Counted from the stretch's first letter, positions 1 to 14,000 are shown. The stretch is DNA of 64,000 nucleotides from Anoplolepis gracilipes (GCF_047496725.1 NC_132986.1:6294501-6358500), one strand, 5' to 3'. A program made the numbers and translations. The notes: a model not told the origin generated them from the letters alone.

Positions 1-508
1 AGTGACACAACATTTTCACGAGATTAACGGTTTACAACTTCGTGACACTACACTTAAGCACTTGGCATCAAGAAATTCTCGTTTTTTTCGCGTCAAACCT
101 TGACTTTTTTTTCTACGTGTGCAAGTGACAAAACATCAATGATATATAAAAATTGATAAATTTAGTGACATCGAAAAGAAAAACGGAAAATATTCTATTA
201 TTGTTGTCTTAAACTATTTGGTGCAATATTTGTATAATTTTTTTGTAAACTCTTTCACTCTAAATAAAAAAAAATTAATCTAAATCAAATTTAATTAAAA
301 AAATATTTTTTGTAATATATATAATTAATATAGTAAAATAAAAAACTACAGCTGTTAAAGAGCTAAACAGAAAACTGATAAATATACAACTAGTAAGCTA
401 TATTGAAGCATTATTAACTTTTTTGACATATTAACATCCAAACCCATGCTTTAAATATAATAATATATTGCAAAAATCACCAAACTGACAGCATTTTAAT
501 TTTTTTAG

Positions 509-990
509 GTAGCAATAGTGCTTACCGCGCTGCTGGCGGTGTCGGCACAGCAGTACCAGCAACCCGGGGGTAATTACGTCGACGATTACGCCCAGTATGA
601 CTCGCAACAACCGAGCCAGCCGACCCCTCGTAGCTACGCAGCCAACGACGTACCGGCCCGTCAATCGGCTGCACCAGCGAATCCGAAGCCGACTCCGGTA
701 GCGATCCTGAAGCAGATCAATCGTCATAACGAAGATGGCTCATACACGTATGGCTTCGAGGGCGCTGACGGTTCCTTCAAGATCGAAACTAAGCTGCCTA
801 CTGGTGACGTCAAGGGCAAGTACGGTTTCGTCGACGACACCGGCAAAGTCCGTATAGTCGAATACGGCGCGAATCAATACGGCTTCCAGCCAGCTGGTGA
901 CGGTATCACCGTCGCCCCCCCGACCCTGTATGACGAGACCACCAGCAAGGAGGCTCTCGAGGCGCAAGCTTATGAAGAGTATCAGCAGCG

Positions 991-1022
<32 letters not shown>

Positions 1023-1387
1023 CCGCTGCACGTCCGGCTTATCGACCACCACCGCCTCAATCGCACACCCAAGCCGTGTACGCTCCCGCACAAGTAGCCC
1101 CGAGCAGACCAGCTTTACCTAAGTCACCTATCTTCACGCCGGCTGTGGCCGAAGCACCGCGACAGTCTCCGTTGATTCAACAAAATCCGACGTACGATGA
1201 GCCTGCGCCAGCCTCGCAGGTCTACAATCAGGGACCAGCACAGTTCGCTCCGGCACCAAACCAGGAACACCGTACTCAGCCGCAGGCTCGCAGTGGCAGT
1301 GGCATCCTGGACCAGCTCGCCAGGGACTATGCTTTGCCTCAGGGAGTGGCACCACCGCTGCACGACATCAGCTTCGGCTATTACTAG
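509..1387 (+). CDS. RR-family cuticular protein, gene A (5' partial, terminal exon)
   Basis: Terminal coding exon of a secreted chitin-binding cuticular protein. The exon opens at 509, after a pyrimidine-rich acceptor ending in AG at 507-508, and reads in frame into a hydrophobic stretch (VAIVLTALLAVSAQQ) that is the rest of a signal peptide. The initiator codon is therefore on an upstream exon that I cannot find in bases 1-508 and is probably left of the window. The mature N-terminus is rich in Gln, Tyr and Pro. The RR domain (Pfam PF00379 type, nearer RR-1) runs from about AILKQINRHNEDGSYTYGFE to EYGANQYGFQPAGDG (bases ~700-903). A polyglutamine run and a Pro/Ala/Gln-rich tail follow, ending in LHDISFGYY. 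The stop is TAG at 1385-1387. RR proteins bind chitin and shape the mechanical properties of cuticle. From memory it resembles Drosophila Cpr97Ea, but I could not check this. Family assignment is firm; orthology is tentative. Confidence 0.9.
990..1021 (+). repeat. CAA/CAG repeat encoding polyglutamine in gene A
   Basis: Alternating CAA and CAG codons give an uninterrupted Gln run after YQQR, just downstream of the RR domain. Mixed codons suggest the tract is somewhat stabilised against slippage. It may still vary in length between individuals. Confidence 0.85.
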
Positions 1388-1465
1388 TCCTACTCCTTTT
1401 ATCTATTGAAGATAGAAGAATCTGAGATCGCGTTGCAGAAAAACTACATTTCGCTCAAAAGCTGT

Positions 1466-1471
1466 ATTAAA
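1466..1471 (+). terminator. Candidate polyadenylation signal (ATTAAA) of gene A
   Basis: An ATTAAA hexamer lies about 80 bases after the gene A stop and is followed by a T-rich tract, as expected of a poly(A) site. No AATAAA is seen nearer. It is predicted from sequence only. Confidence 0.4.
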
Positions 1472-3014
1472 TTTTTTTTTGTAGAAAAAAGATCTACATA
1501 ATATTGTATTTTAATGTTAATTTTGTATAGCAATTAAGGGCTAGAATTGTTGCGACTGATTTCGGCCTCGTTTGTGTCCCGGTTACGTATTGGTCTCGTA
1601 TTCTTGAATGGGACGCTCCGATGACTAATTAAACCATCACGGCGTAACCCGCTTTTCTCAAAGTCAGCGACAGTATGATTAATGATTATTGCAAATATAA
1701 TCCATTATTTGAAAGTTGAGACTACTGTATTGATGTCTGAAATCGCGAGTCGAAAGCTAAGATTCATTTCATTCATTGTATAATTTCTTCATATTAATTA
1801 TACATTTTCTATTCTATTTAATTAACAATCAAGATGCGTTAAAATGAAAACTATAAAAAGAGATCTCATTTATAAAGAGAAATCTCACTTATTTAATATA
1901 AAAAAATCTGATAAGTGACGTTAAAAATTAATTCGCTGACACAGATAAAAGATCAAATAAATTTTTAGCTTTATAATTTTTTTTTAATTCAACAGTCCAA
2001 TAAAATGATATAAACAAGTTCCTTCAAAGTATGTGAAACCTGAGATACTGAATTTTCAAGTAAACACTAAGGTCTAAGTCTTAGACTTTTTATTTCAACG
2101 ATCACGATTAATTGTTTTTATGGATCTATCAAATTATAATGTTAGAAAGTTTAATGTCATCTTTTTATCAATTATTTAAATTATTATTATACATTTCATC
2201 GTAAAATTATTTGGATAAACAGTGGTAGCAAGAGATGTTAAAATTTTACATTTTTGTAAAAATTTTACATTCTTTGTAAAGAGTGTAAATAAAATTTCTC
2301 TTCTCGTCTTTTCTATTTGGTAGGCGTTCACGTTCATTTTCATTTTAGAAAACGTGGCTCACTTTAAGAACTTATCAGTGAAGTACCACTGCGTTAGAAC
2401 TGCGTATTCACAGAGTCCCGCGAGAATGTATTTTAATTGGCCACGCTTATTACTATAATTAGATTATTGTAAGGTAATTCGAGTGGAATAAAATAAGGCC
2501 AATACTAAATTCCGTCACCTATTATGGAACGCGTAAAATTCCTGTACAATGCCGGTGTAATAAAATTTCCTGATTTCACCTTTCCAATTATGCGTCTCGT
2601 TAAGCATTAAAGGCTTTCAATGTTCATATTTACTGAACGCATAAAAGAATACACACTTCCGCTATGCATAGTAATCTATACTCAATGCTAAATTATCATC
2701 CTTCGTATATTGTGGAAACACGGTAAAGAAATTTAATTGATTTTGAAATGGATATAAAAATTATGGTACAGAATTTGATTGCATCTTTATGTTATTATAT
2801 CAAAAACTATCAAATTTCGACATTCCTAATTACTTATTCTAGTCGCTATCTTAACCACTTATATTTCAAGATTTAATATTTTAAAATCTATATAAAGAAA
2901 ATTATTTGTTTTACACAATCAATTTTATTTTTTGTTTATAAAATGCATCTATTATCGAATATCTTGTGTAATTCTACAAATATTTTTGAAAATATTCTCG
3001 GAAAAGAACTCTTT

Positions 3015-3041
3015 CTCTCTCTCTCTCTCTCTCTCTCTTCT
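3015..3041. repeat. (CT)n microsatellite
   Basis: A run of CT dinucleotides between AT-rich flanks in the gene A-gene B intergenic region. Confidence 0.9.
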
Positions 3042-3362
3042 CATTAGATATTCTTAAACTTTTATTACAATATCATTTCTTATTTTTCGATCCTTTTATA
3101 TTCAAGTATAATTTAAAACGCCTGATGCAATGACGACCAAAGTCACATTCTTGCAAAAACGACTGCATGCGGTTACGATTTTATCTTTCTCCTCTTTGAC
3201 TCTTTAAAGATTGCGAAATATCGCGAGCAGAGACCAGTCGGATTTCTCACAGGATAAATTCTCGCGTCGCGCAGAATCTGGCCTTTATCTCTTCTTCTTC
3301 TTTTGGATTACCAAAATCACATGTTCCCACGTTCCTTGTTTACCGCATACGAATGGGATTTC

Positions 3363-3396
3363 TCGTCACAATGACAATTTCGTCACAATGACAATT
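3363..3396. repeat. Perfect tandem duplication of a 17-base unit
   Basis: The unit TCGTCACAATGACAATT occurs twice head to tail. It lies immediately before the TTTCTAGAAA inverted repeat at 3403-3436. Confidence 0.85.
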
Positions 3397-3402
3397 CGGC
3401 AA

Positions 3403-3436
3403 ATATTTCTAGAAACATCCGTCATTTCTAGAAATA
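3403..3436. repeat. Inverted repeat with 13-base arms (TTCTAGAA cores)
   Basis: Arms ATATTTCTAGAAA (3403-3415) and TTTCTAGAAATAT (3424-3436) are perfect reverse complements separated by 8 bases. Each arm contains TTCTAGAA, the TTCnnGAA arrangement of a heat-shock factor half-site pair. A regulatory role is only a suggestion. Confidence 0.7.
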
Positions 3437-5203
3437 TCTATCACAACCGAGGTTTGTGTTGCATTTAACAAAGGGGAGTTCTACTTTCATTCTGAGAAAG
3501 TCTCAAGGTAAGCAAGGCCGCGTTATACTTTCCTATCTTCAGAAGTTTTCAACGACCGATTCGCCGCAAAAATTCAACGCGCGCGTATACTGTGAAATAT
3601 ATTCTAAATTCTCGATAAAACGCAAGCTTGCTAATTCCGGAATTTCTACATACTTTTAACTTCCGATATCTTTCATAAGCAGAAATAAGCTTATGCAAAA
3701 TAGATATGATAGACATTTTCCCTATTTATTTATTATAGTTATATGTATCTACTGTAATTATCTATCACCACATGTAATTAATTTTTTTTAAATTTATTCC
3801 CTTGTATAATTTTTAAAATTGATTATTTATATAATTTCTGCAGCATGTTTTTTTAGTTTTTCTTTTTTTTTTATTATTCAAAAGTACGTACAATAATCAT
3901 ATTCTTTTTGCATTATTTATGCAATGCGTTGTATTGCACATTTCAAGGGCCGCGTTCCAAAGCGCATAATAAATACCTTCTTTCTCTCTCCCATCACGTA
4001 CCGCGATTTACAAGGTGAAGATTCACATACTAATGCATTTGCCTATCAATGAAGGGCGCCTTTCGTGTATAAATAAGAAATGTAATAGTAAGTGTATGAT
4101 CGTTTACGCGATTACGGGACAAATTGCAATGACTACCCTGGCGTCGCGCCAAATGATCGTGATTATAACGCACCTTTGTGTAAAGTAGACATTACTTCAT
4201 GTATATTGACCTTCTCATATGCAAAGTGGAATTGTGTGTCGTATAAATCCAACACCTTATCGAAGAGATGCAACGTTTGCGTAATTTATACATATATTAA
4301 TACATCGTCAGTAGTAAAGTGTATCTGTTGACATTCATTAGAAAGCTGAAACATTTATCGAGATAATACCAATTACCACGCGACCATAATTATCTAATTA
4401 AAATCATTATTATTCTTATTGAATTGCAAGTCTCGACTGGCAATAATGATTCGATAATGAAGTAATTATGATTGTCGCGCTGCGAGATTTGTAATGTAGC
4501 AAGATCACGCGTGGTTTTTTTACAAGATTACACGCGTAACGGGCCGTTGACACTTGTCAGCCAGGCGAGTCACGCAAAACGTTCCATCGGATTTCAACAT
4601 TAGACGACAGGCTGGCAGGCTTCACCTACCTAGCTCGATTGAATTTATGCTCTGCTGTAGAAATTGCACGAAATCTACGATAATGCAAGCGTTGATGCAA
4701 GCGATCGTGACTCTCAATCGAGACATGGTGAAAATTTAGAAAAGAAATAGGTAATTAAAATGTTTCTGTCCTTACTTTACATAATTTGCAAAACACAATT
4801 TATTTATATTTATCTAATTTTCTTTTACAATTTATTAATTTTAGGAATCTTCTAAATTTATTAATTATATTTTTATATTATTACAATGCTATATTTTATA
4901 TATTATTAATAAATAATATATATAATAGTGTGCATTGTTTAAATAACTCGACTAATTGATCGTAAAGTTGTATAATTCACGATAATTAATAAAGACAAAT
5001 TCAACGTAAGTGCATAACAGAGTGATAGTATTTGTCCGAATAAATTTTTGCGTAATACCAGAAATAAAACTGATTAAATTGCGAGTTTGCACGCAAGTTA
5101 CGAGAGGGTAACGAAGATATGTAATGCTACTATAAAGACCGGACCTGTGTAGTGCGAGTGTGAAAATAGCCACGTGAAAATAACTTTCCCCTTCGAAAGT
5201 TTT

Positions 5204-5272
5204 AAGACGGTCAGCTGAGCGCCGCGAAATCAACTCGCGATCACGTCAGGAAGTGCGGTAGCATTGATAATG
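5204..5272. repeat. Repeated module, copy 1 (CAGCTGAGCG ... GCATTGATAATG)
   Basis: Begins AAGACGGTCAGCTGAGCG and ends GTAGCATTGATAATG. A shorter, diverged copy lies about 550 bases downstream at 5761-5806. The shared ends and the CAGCTG E-box core suggest a duplicated cis-element or an old small repeat. Confidence 0.6.
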
Positions 5273-5319
5273 TGAATTACATGTATGTATGGACACATAA
5301 TCAAGATATCTATCGCGCG

Positions 5320-5320
<1 letters not shown>

Positions 5321-5362
<42 letters not shown>

Positions 5363-5370
5363 AATATACA
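5321..5370. repeat. (TA)n microsatellite
   Basis: A nearly pure TA dinucleotide tract with one TG interruption. Confidence 0.9.
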
Positions 5371-5760
5371 TATAACATTCTGTCAATAATTACAAATTAT
5401 TTTCGTAAATTATTTTTTCTTTTCTTTGATGAAAGATTCTAAAGATTTCTTCTAAAATTTTCTTCTTATTCAGAACATTCAGAAACTTTATATTTTTTTC
5501 GTATCTATATTACAACTTGTTCTGAAATACATAGATCTTGTGAATCACACATAGAGATTGTGATAAAAACGTGAAAAAATTTTATTTATAATTTTTAAAA
5601 ATGTCGCAATATAATTATTAATAGTAATGATGATTTAATATGAAGACATATCTTTGCTATAATAACATACCTATATCAAATGATTATACAAGCTTTACTC
5701 ATTACTGAGCAACTTTCATTCCCGTCACAACATTGCATACAGATAGGTCAAGCCGAAGCT

Positions 5761-5806
5761 AAAGACGATCAGCTGAGCGGCAGAAAATACCGCAGCATTG
5801 ATAATG
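5761..5806. repeat. Repeated module, copy 2
   Basis: AAGACGATCAGCTGAGCGG followed within 30 bases by CGCAGCATTGATAATG, matching the two ends of copy 1 at 5204-5272 with the middle shortened by about 20 bases. Confidence 0.6.
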
Positions 5807-7960
5807 AACCGAGAGCCTAGGCACGTGCCACTGCTCGTGCGCTCCGATCCTTGCGAGGAGATGAATCGATGCCCCGAGAAGTAATAACATCGTGCCGGCG
5901 GCGCCGCAAACTCATCCATTGATGATACCGAGAGCGAACTCGAATAAGCCTCCGATTTAATGAAAGTGACTGAATGCGATTTCTTCCGAGAAACCGGCTT
6001 CGCGATATTGGTATAAATCTCGCGGCGAAATAAGGCTCTATTGCTACAAATCGCTATTTATTACTATGAAATTTTATAATAATTTCGAAAAATTTGGAAA
6101 GTTGTGTGCCAGTTGCAACATAAAAATCCAATTTTTGCATGATAAAAATATCTCTTATTTTATACTGTATTTACATAAGAGAATGTAATTAAAATTGCAG
6201 ACCGGTGTATTTAATTATTATTGTATTGCATTGTAATTATTATATTTGCAGAAATTTTTCGATTTCAAGTTGACTTTGAGATTGGCTGAAATTTATTGAT
6301 GGGTAATCAATGATTTTTTTTTAATCAATCAATTAACTATATCAATTTACGTTTAAATATTTTTTTAATAATACAGGAGCGAAAATGTACCGTCTTCTAC
6401 GCTTTACTTAAAGACGGTGCAAATACTTCGCAACTATTATAAGAAAATAGGAACATCAATTATCTTGTGATTCTCCCAAATTAATATACATCGTTCTCGC
6501 GGTACTCGAGACGTTAGCCACAATGTTAGCCACTCCACACGGTCTCGCCGTCACTTTCTTCTTCTCGCCAGTATGCACGTTGTATCATATTTACGATCCA
6601 GTAGATTAGCACAAGACCGTTTCTGCTGACATTACTGGCAGCATTCGCTGTGCTATAAAATCAGCGATATCATTATTAGAGAACTGCATTCAATCTCACG
6701 AAGATGAAGCTATCTAATGATAGCTTTTTAAATAAAAAAATAAAAATAAGAAATAAAATTTTTTTGACACATATTATTATAACTTAACAGATTTTGTAAC
6801 AAACATTATTTATTTATTTAATTATAGTTAATTATTATTAAAACGCTCGTTCTTTACACGCAAAATATTTGTGCAACATTTTTAATTATTTTCATTGAAA
6901 AAGATCACATATATTACATCGTGATTTTTAGCATTGATTGACCATGTATCTTGATTAGTGTTAAGATATATGTATATAGTTTAATATTTGTTCGAGCTTA
7001 ATGTTACAAAGTGCTGAAAAGAAGGTATTAAATGGCTTCCATAGAACCTATATCAGTCACGAATGTATCTCGAATATATCCGCTTACGTGTACAAATTTT
7101 TCTCACGACCCTGCTCGATCTAGTGTATCGCTCGATCTAAACTTTCGTACCAATTCGCCGGGCGCACTCACACAATACGTGTTATTTGCACGCACTTATA
7201 ATTAGGCAATGTAGGATTGCGAGCTTTAAATTGGTAATGATTGCGTCGTTACATGGATATTAAAATGTTGAATATTATTATCAATAAAACTCGGATGGAA
7301 AGAACAAATACACCACTTTGTTACATAATAATAAGATTAATAATATAACTGTTGATTACTCGCAGTTCTGAATAAATCGTTTGATAAATTTCATACGGCT
7401 AATTTTAAGTGTATTATATATACATACATCACGAAACATGTCGATCTACGATAGATTAAAATGGAATATATCATACAGAAGAAACTTGTTACATGTTATA
7501 ACATCAGATCGCGTTAGAGCAATAATTAATATTAGCTAGCAAGCTGATTATATTTCTGTGGAATACACCCGGAGGATACTATTACTCCTAGCAACTGTCT
7601 TTTCACATCGTGCTTCGATATACGCTGACAATCTAATTTGACACGGGGTACAACAGAACGTTGTCTAGGCGCGTAGAAGCGGGTTCTCACGACCCTCGCT
7701 CGATCCTGACTCCATATCCCTTTCGGGTGTTCGATATGTCACTTCTCCCATATATTTACATTACGCACGTTGGTGGGTCAATGCGTATCGCGCAATCGGA
7801 AAGAGATTTGGCAATGGCAACGGAGGGCGCGTGCCGATTTGGCCATGGCCCCCCTGTGCCCGGAATCTAATTCGCGAGTGTCGCGGTGTCGAAGAGGACG
7901 TAGCCGCTATATCCGAGGGACGACGAGGCCCCCACTATAGGCAAAAGCCTTCGTATAGGT

Positions 7961-8004
7961 TATAAAGGACCGAGCACCGTACTATACGGCTGCACTCTCT
8001 CAGT
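7961..8004 (+). promoter_or_regulatory. Core promoter of cuticular gene B (TATA box and initiator)
   Basis: TATAAAGG starts at 7961. An arthropod-type initiator, TCAGT, lies at 8000-8004, about 40 bases downstream, which is slightly farther than the usual 30 bases, so the true start could be nearer 7992. Either start gives a 5' UTR of roughly 90-100 bases before the ATG at 8092. Tightly regulated, strongly expressed cuticle genes commonly have TATA promoters. Confidence 0.65.
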
Positions 8005-8091
8005 GAAACTCACGGAGAACCGTTCCCTGACAAGTAGTATACATACATACAATATATACCTCCCCCTCCTCGTCTCAGCAACGCGTGAACC

Positions 8092-11000
8092 ATGAGGATT
8101 ATATTGTTGGTATGTACTAATTATTCGGTTTTGTTGGAAAAGTGAATCTTATTGGATATATCCTATATTTTTTAATAACTCTCTCTTGTTTGAAATTTTT
8201 AACATTTTATATTGAAAGTTTAGCACATAATTTTGGGTGTATTTCATTTTTTCTATTCATCCATTTTTAATATCCATCACATTTATTTCAAGTAACAAAA
8301 ATATTAAATTCGTGAGAGATTGTGACAGAGAATTCTCACAGCGAGTAAAAATTATAATATTTCAAACGTATAGATTATAATGTATTGAATATTACAATAT
8401 ATAATATTAAAGTCTCCAAAAGTGCATGAGATAAAAAATTCTAAAAAATTTATTTAAGTTTATTTATTTCTTAAATTAATTTGTAATAATTAATTTAATT
8501 TAAATTAATAATTAATTTATTAATTTATTTGCAATAATTTAATATTTATGATAATATATTTTGTGATGTTATTATTAAATATAGTATAATATTTTGCTCT
8601 CTTTTAATATATTTACAAAAATTATTCAGATATATATGTATAACAGATTAAATCTTTTTTTCAAACTAATATATATACCTAATATATCTGCATATTATAA
8701 ACGTTAATAAACTGGTTATAAATTAAATGTAAACTAACTAAATATTTGTATTATTAATAATAAGTAATCAAAATCAATATTAACAATATATTATGATATA
8801 TTTATTATGTTTTATTATAAGGCATCAGATTTATAAAAAATCTCTATACCTTTTATGTTGAACCGTTAATTGTGATTTGTGACTCGGCGTTTTTTTTTTT
8901 TTTTTTTTTCAAAATCGCTTCTCGTTATCTTGTGTCCTACATGAAATTAACTGTCGTTAACGCAGAAAAGTCAGGACCTCGATAAAATCTACGTGGTTCA
9001 TTGTTGCAATTCGTGTGCGCGCGTGTGAAGGCACTTATAATTCATAGACGGCGCATGATTAACAACAACGGAAAGTGAATTGTGTCCGCCCACACGGTGT
9101 TCTAAATATGGCTACGAGAATTTTCACCGAGAAACTCCCTCTTGTCGTGAACTCGTGCGAAATGCGCGCGAGGAAAGTGTTGACTCCGAAATTGCAACTG
9201 TTTTCCCGCGAATTAATTGTATACGCCAGGCAGTTGTTGACATCGTCACTTACCTTTAATGAACGCGAGCGACGTAATCTTTTGTTGAATGGGAAACAGA
9301 TTCGCGCCTCGTGAAACACCTAAGCCCTGCAAGTCGCAGGTATACTGTCTCGATCGTTACAGCCTCGTTAGATTTTTCAAATTTCCGTCGCGGTGATGTT
9401 TTTTTTCTCGAATGTTTTATACTCATTACGTGATTCTCTTGATTGAGAGTGAAAGTCCTGCCCATTATATTCCGGTGCATTGTTACCAAGCACGCTAGGT
9501 TTGCTATTTTCGACCCGGGTCGATTCGCAGACACGATATTACTTTCTTTAGCCGCTAAAACTTTTGCGATGACGGCCAGTAAATCAAATATTCCGAGACT
9601 AATCTAGATTTTATCGATTATGTACGTGTATCTACTCAAAAGCGCATAATTATCAATTACCAGACACGTTCTTACGCCCATAAGCAACCTGGCGTCTGTC
9701 AAGTTGTTGTGAGAATGTTTAATAATCGTCGATTTCACCCGTGCACCGCGGGTATAATTTGCAAATCGTGCGAAGAAATGCATAATAATCGCGAATATCA
9801 AAGACGATTTCTCCGATTCCCTTTCCGTATAATGCGATAATTAAACACTTGTTAATCATTCACATGCATTTTCCATGTGACGTTTATTTCTCTACAGTCA
9901 ATGTTTCCTGCCGATCTCTCAGAGAGATGCGAGAGTTAATCGCGAGAGAGGAAACGCAAACGAGCTCGCGTTTCAAATTTACGTTGACGTGGTGGAAACA
10001 AGATTGCGTGCGCATTCCATCGGAACGCCTTGAGTTGATCGAACCAAAAAGTCGGCACGATCGTTCGATCGATGGCCTAAGTGTCTCGACTGGTACTCGA
10101 TTATTGGCACTTTCACCGATCACAAATATGGAACGTCTGTGTTTTCGCGAAACTCTGGGCGGCGATATGACATACGATATATATCCCGTCGTCGACGGTA
10201 TACGACCAATCAAAATTCTTCTCGACGATGAGTCGTTGATATCGAAAGCAGAAAGTGTTTAAAAAAATACGTATTTCTCGCGAGAGGAATCAAGAGCTGC
10301 TCCGATACCGGCCATCGCGAGAAACCGCGATAAAGATGTCGATGGTTTCCAATGACGCAGCTCGTCTTTGAGATGGGTACGAAGATCGTGACGCTTTTTC
10401 CCCGCTCGATCGAAGTTGCTCGAGCACGAACGGTGATGATATGCGACGCGATTCGTGACAAAAAGACAACCTATCAATCGTTCTCGACGAAACTCGGTTT
10501 CCCGCCACCGTTAGAAATCCGACGAGAATCAACAAACGGGGAAACTTTAGTAGCGCCAAATTGCGAAAGCGAGGCTAATATATATAATAGGAGCAAATTT
10601 CTCACTAGCTTTCAACGATTATATTTTCGGCGATAAATGATTCTCGAAGATTCTCTTTGTCGTTCTCCTATTCGCGGCAAATCCTTTAGCGCGAGTTTTA
10701 AAGGCAACACCCGAGCCATTGCGGGTTGTAAAGTACGTCTCTTTACGACCATCTTTTTACCGTTGTTATGTAATAGAAAGTCAGATTGTCGCGCACTTCA
10801 TAATTATCTCGGCTTATCGAGTATCCGTTCTGTCAATTGACAGATATAAACATGTTTTCCATTGGGAAATTGAGAAAGTACACAATTTCGATGAATTTAA
10901 TTTTGCTGCAGATACGGGATAACAACTATTGGGATGCTTTTTTTTTCGAAAAATGATGTGAGGTTTCAACGCGAAACATTGCCGTAACTACTCGGCTAAT

Positions 11001-14000
11001 TAGCATTCTAAAGCGGGCTTTCCCGTTTTTGTGCGTGGCCGTGACGGTATTCTCGTAGTCTCATTAAGCAGCCAGTTCAAAAGAAAATGTGAGAGCGAGA
11101 ATATATCGCAACATGAGGCTGGTAAATCCATAAATTAAGGGCATACCGATCTTTCGAGCGGTCGTTCCTTTCGAAACGCGCACGGTGCCGTTGGTATTAT
11201 AATTACACCCGGTATTGTGGATGCACGTAAACACATTAAGTTTGCCGCATAAGGCAACAAAATATTATGTGGGGTAGTTTAGAAATATCGGAGACTGTGT
11301 TGCACATTACGTCTAACGATAAAGATGAAACGCTCAATTATGAGATTGCTCGATTCATTTGAAGTAAATCTTTCACGTGGGAATTTGAATAAATATTACA
11401 TTTCATTTATAATCTTTCATTCAATATTATATACGTTAATGTTTAGAGCAAGATTTTATATAAAAATTTAGCTGAAATTTTACATAATTGTAGATTAAAT
11501 TAATCTACTTATTAAAATAAATATATAATGGATATGAAAAGTCGCGAAAGATTTTTAACTTTCTGTTACCTACAAATTAATAATCTATTCGCTTCAACAT
11601 TTTTGTTAAGGAATAAAAAATCAATCGTACATTAAACATACATACATGAAAAAAATTGAGATATCCGCCGAATTATTTATTCACTTTCGACTTTCCCGTA
11701 GTAGTCTAAAAAGAAATACACGAAATCGAATGCTGACCGTATGACATTCTAACGATAAAGAAAAACGAAAGTTTAAAATACGAGCGCACAAGACTGATTA
11801 GTCTCGTAAATGCGAATCGCGGCTTGGCGCGGTTTCGCTGGCGAGATGGAAGAAAGTGAGAGCGAACAGAACTCCATGCGGAACGCAAGTTAGATCTAAC
11901 GGTGGTCAGCTTAACGCTCTCAAAAGACAAGGGCACGCCTGACCATCGAACGGCATACCAATGTACCGCCCGACACCCATACGAAATGAGTCACGCGTTC
12001 GCTCTCACGTGGCGCGAAATCCACAGCTGTCATGTACATACATATATATACATATATATATTTTTTTAGAGACCACCGTGTTTGTTGTACGCCGAGAGCG
12101 CGCGCGGTGCACTTTCAAATGTTTGTTTCTGGCGAAGTGAGAACAATCGCGCCGACCGTTTATAGCCTAGGCGCGAAGCGACGTTCCCTCACCTCGTTCT
12201 CACTTCCGGCGGATACCGTTCGCCGAGTAACCAGATGACAGGACGCCCCGCGACGGGCGTCCGGTGTCTTCTCTCGCGCGTCGATCGCACGCGCGAGACG
12301 TCTTCGCCTCCTTCTTCATTCGAGAAAGTCGTTCCCATCGTGGTTTACAATTAAACCGGTTAAAAAAAAATAACAGGCGCCTAGATAATGAAACCAGTCA
12401 GGTTAATTCTTTATGACGCGATCTACATCCTTATAACGTCCTCGTCGGGGTCGCATTGATGTAATCAGAATGTTTTATATATGACTTTCGCTCGTGATAA
12501 ATGTGTTTTACAACGTGTACTTTATTTTGTATACCTCATTGTTACACGCCCGTTATCGCTCGTAAAAGAAGATGATGTGCGAACAAGTGTTGAAAGTGAT
12601 AAAAATATCGTTTTATTTAAATGTCAGTATTTTAATGATAGCAATATTATATCTCTTTTATTATTCTTTGTTGTAGAATCGCACAAATGTGTCTAAACAA
12701 TTTCATAAATTTCTATCATATTTGCTGCTTTGCATTTTTTTTTTTCATATAGACGCGTGCAATCTCTCTTGTATTTTATATGTCTGATTCTTTAACAAAC
12801 CTCTCGTAAGACCTTGAAATACAGTCCTCGAACATTTCTTCCTTCGAGGCAATCTGTCAATTGTGAATTGCGTCGATTGGAATTACGTCACATAATACAA
12901 TTATAAAGGCGATGGATTATTTGGATTTCGTCATCTGTCTATCCTTATCGTTATTATTATTCGTTAACGTTCAATTCTCGTGACATGACAGATTTTACAC
13001 GATTATTTGATTTGCCTTTGTTACGCGTATACAATACTTATCTACTAGTATTACTACGATGAATCTGGCTAGTAACGCTTCGATGGTTCCTAGATATGTG
13101 AGAAGAAATTCAATCCGCAAGGTCAAACGTCATCTCACACTCGTAGTTATTATATAGGATTAAATTCTCATGTTCTTCCATAACTGTTCTACCTTGATTT
13201 TATAAGTAATCCTAGACTGAAATTGCATCGACATATACTCTAATCACCGCATTACAGCCCGAAGATCCGACACGGATATTGCATTTCCCTTTCAATTATC
13301 TTGCACCTACATCAGCCACATTTACACTTCCATTTTTCATAATCTACTTGCCGGAAATAGCATCCTACTCCGAGTACCGTTACTTTCCACGCGGATACAT
13401 AAAAATAATATAAGAAATAAGAATAGAGGAAATTCATACACATTCTCATAAATTTCATTAAAGTTCATGACATCTCACAGTTACATCATGCATTATTTTC
13501 ATTCGTTAAAAGAATCTACTGATATCCGTGCTCAGGCATTCTTCCTGTTGTACGCGATGCAATTAATCACGTTGAGTTATATTATAACAGACCTAATTCT
13601 CTCGTTAGTCGTCCGTTAATTATTAATCGTAACCGGAGTTAATCAGGAATAAATTCACGATCGGGTAGTAGCTTCCGCCACTTCCGGAAATCTAAACGAG
13701 GAAAGTTGCAAGTAAATTATTCTCTAATTACTTCCTAGTATGAAATATACATGATCGAGCGAAACATTCTCCAGGGATCAGTGTTTACATTATGCATATG
13801 CGGATGTGTATGCAATGAGTTTTGTATAGATAGATGTATTGTATATATATTTATATGTAACATATACATATGTGTAAAAGTAACACAAAATGAAAAACGC
13901 GTTTGTTAAAACGTGACCGATCGTCGCTTCAGCTTTTTTTTTCTTTCTCTCGAAACTTAACGTCACCTTCACCGTGAAAGGGCTACTTGTTATCCTTGCT

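Larger units (their letters stand above)
1472..7900. other. Intergenic region between cuticular genes A and B
   Basis: About 6.4 kb of AT-rich DNA with no supported coding exon. Short open frames on both strands look random. It contains a (CT)n tract (about 3015-3039), a 17-base tandem repeat followed by a TTTCTAGAAA inverted repeat (3363-3436), a pair of diverged repeated modules (5204-5272 and 5761-5806), and a long (TA)n tract (5321-5370). Being upstream of gene B, it could hold cis-regulatory elements of the cuticle cluster. Confidence 0.6.

Noticed and set aside
9849..10262. 137-codon + strand open frame in intron 1 of gene B
   Set aside because: An opposing - strand frame is equally open across the same bases and there is no domain or splice context. 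CpG-rich sequence has few stop codons, so this is expected by chance.
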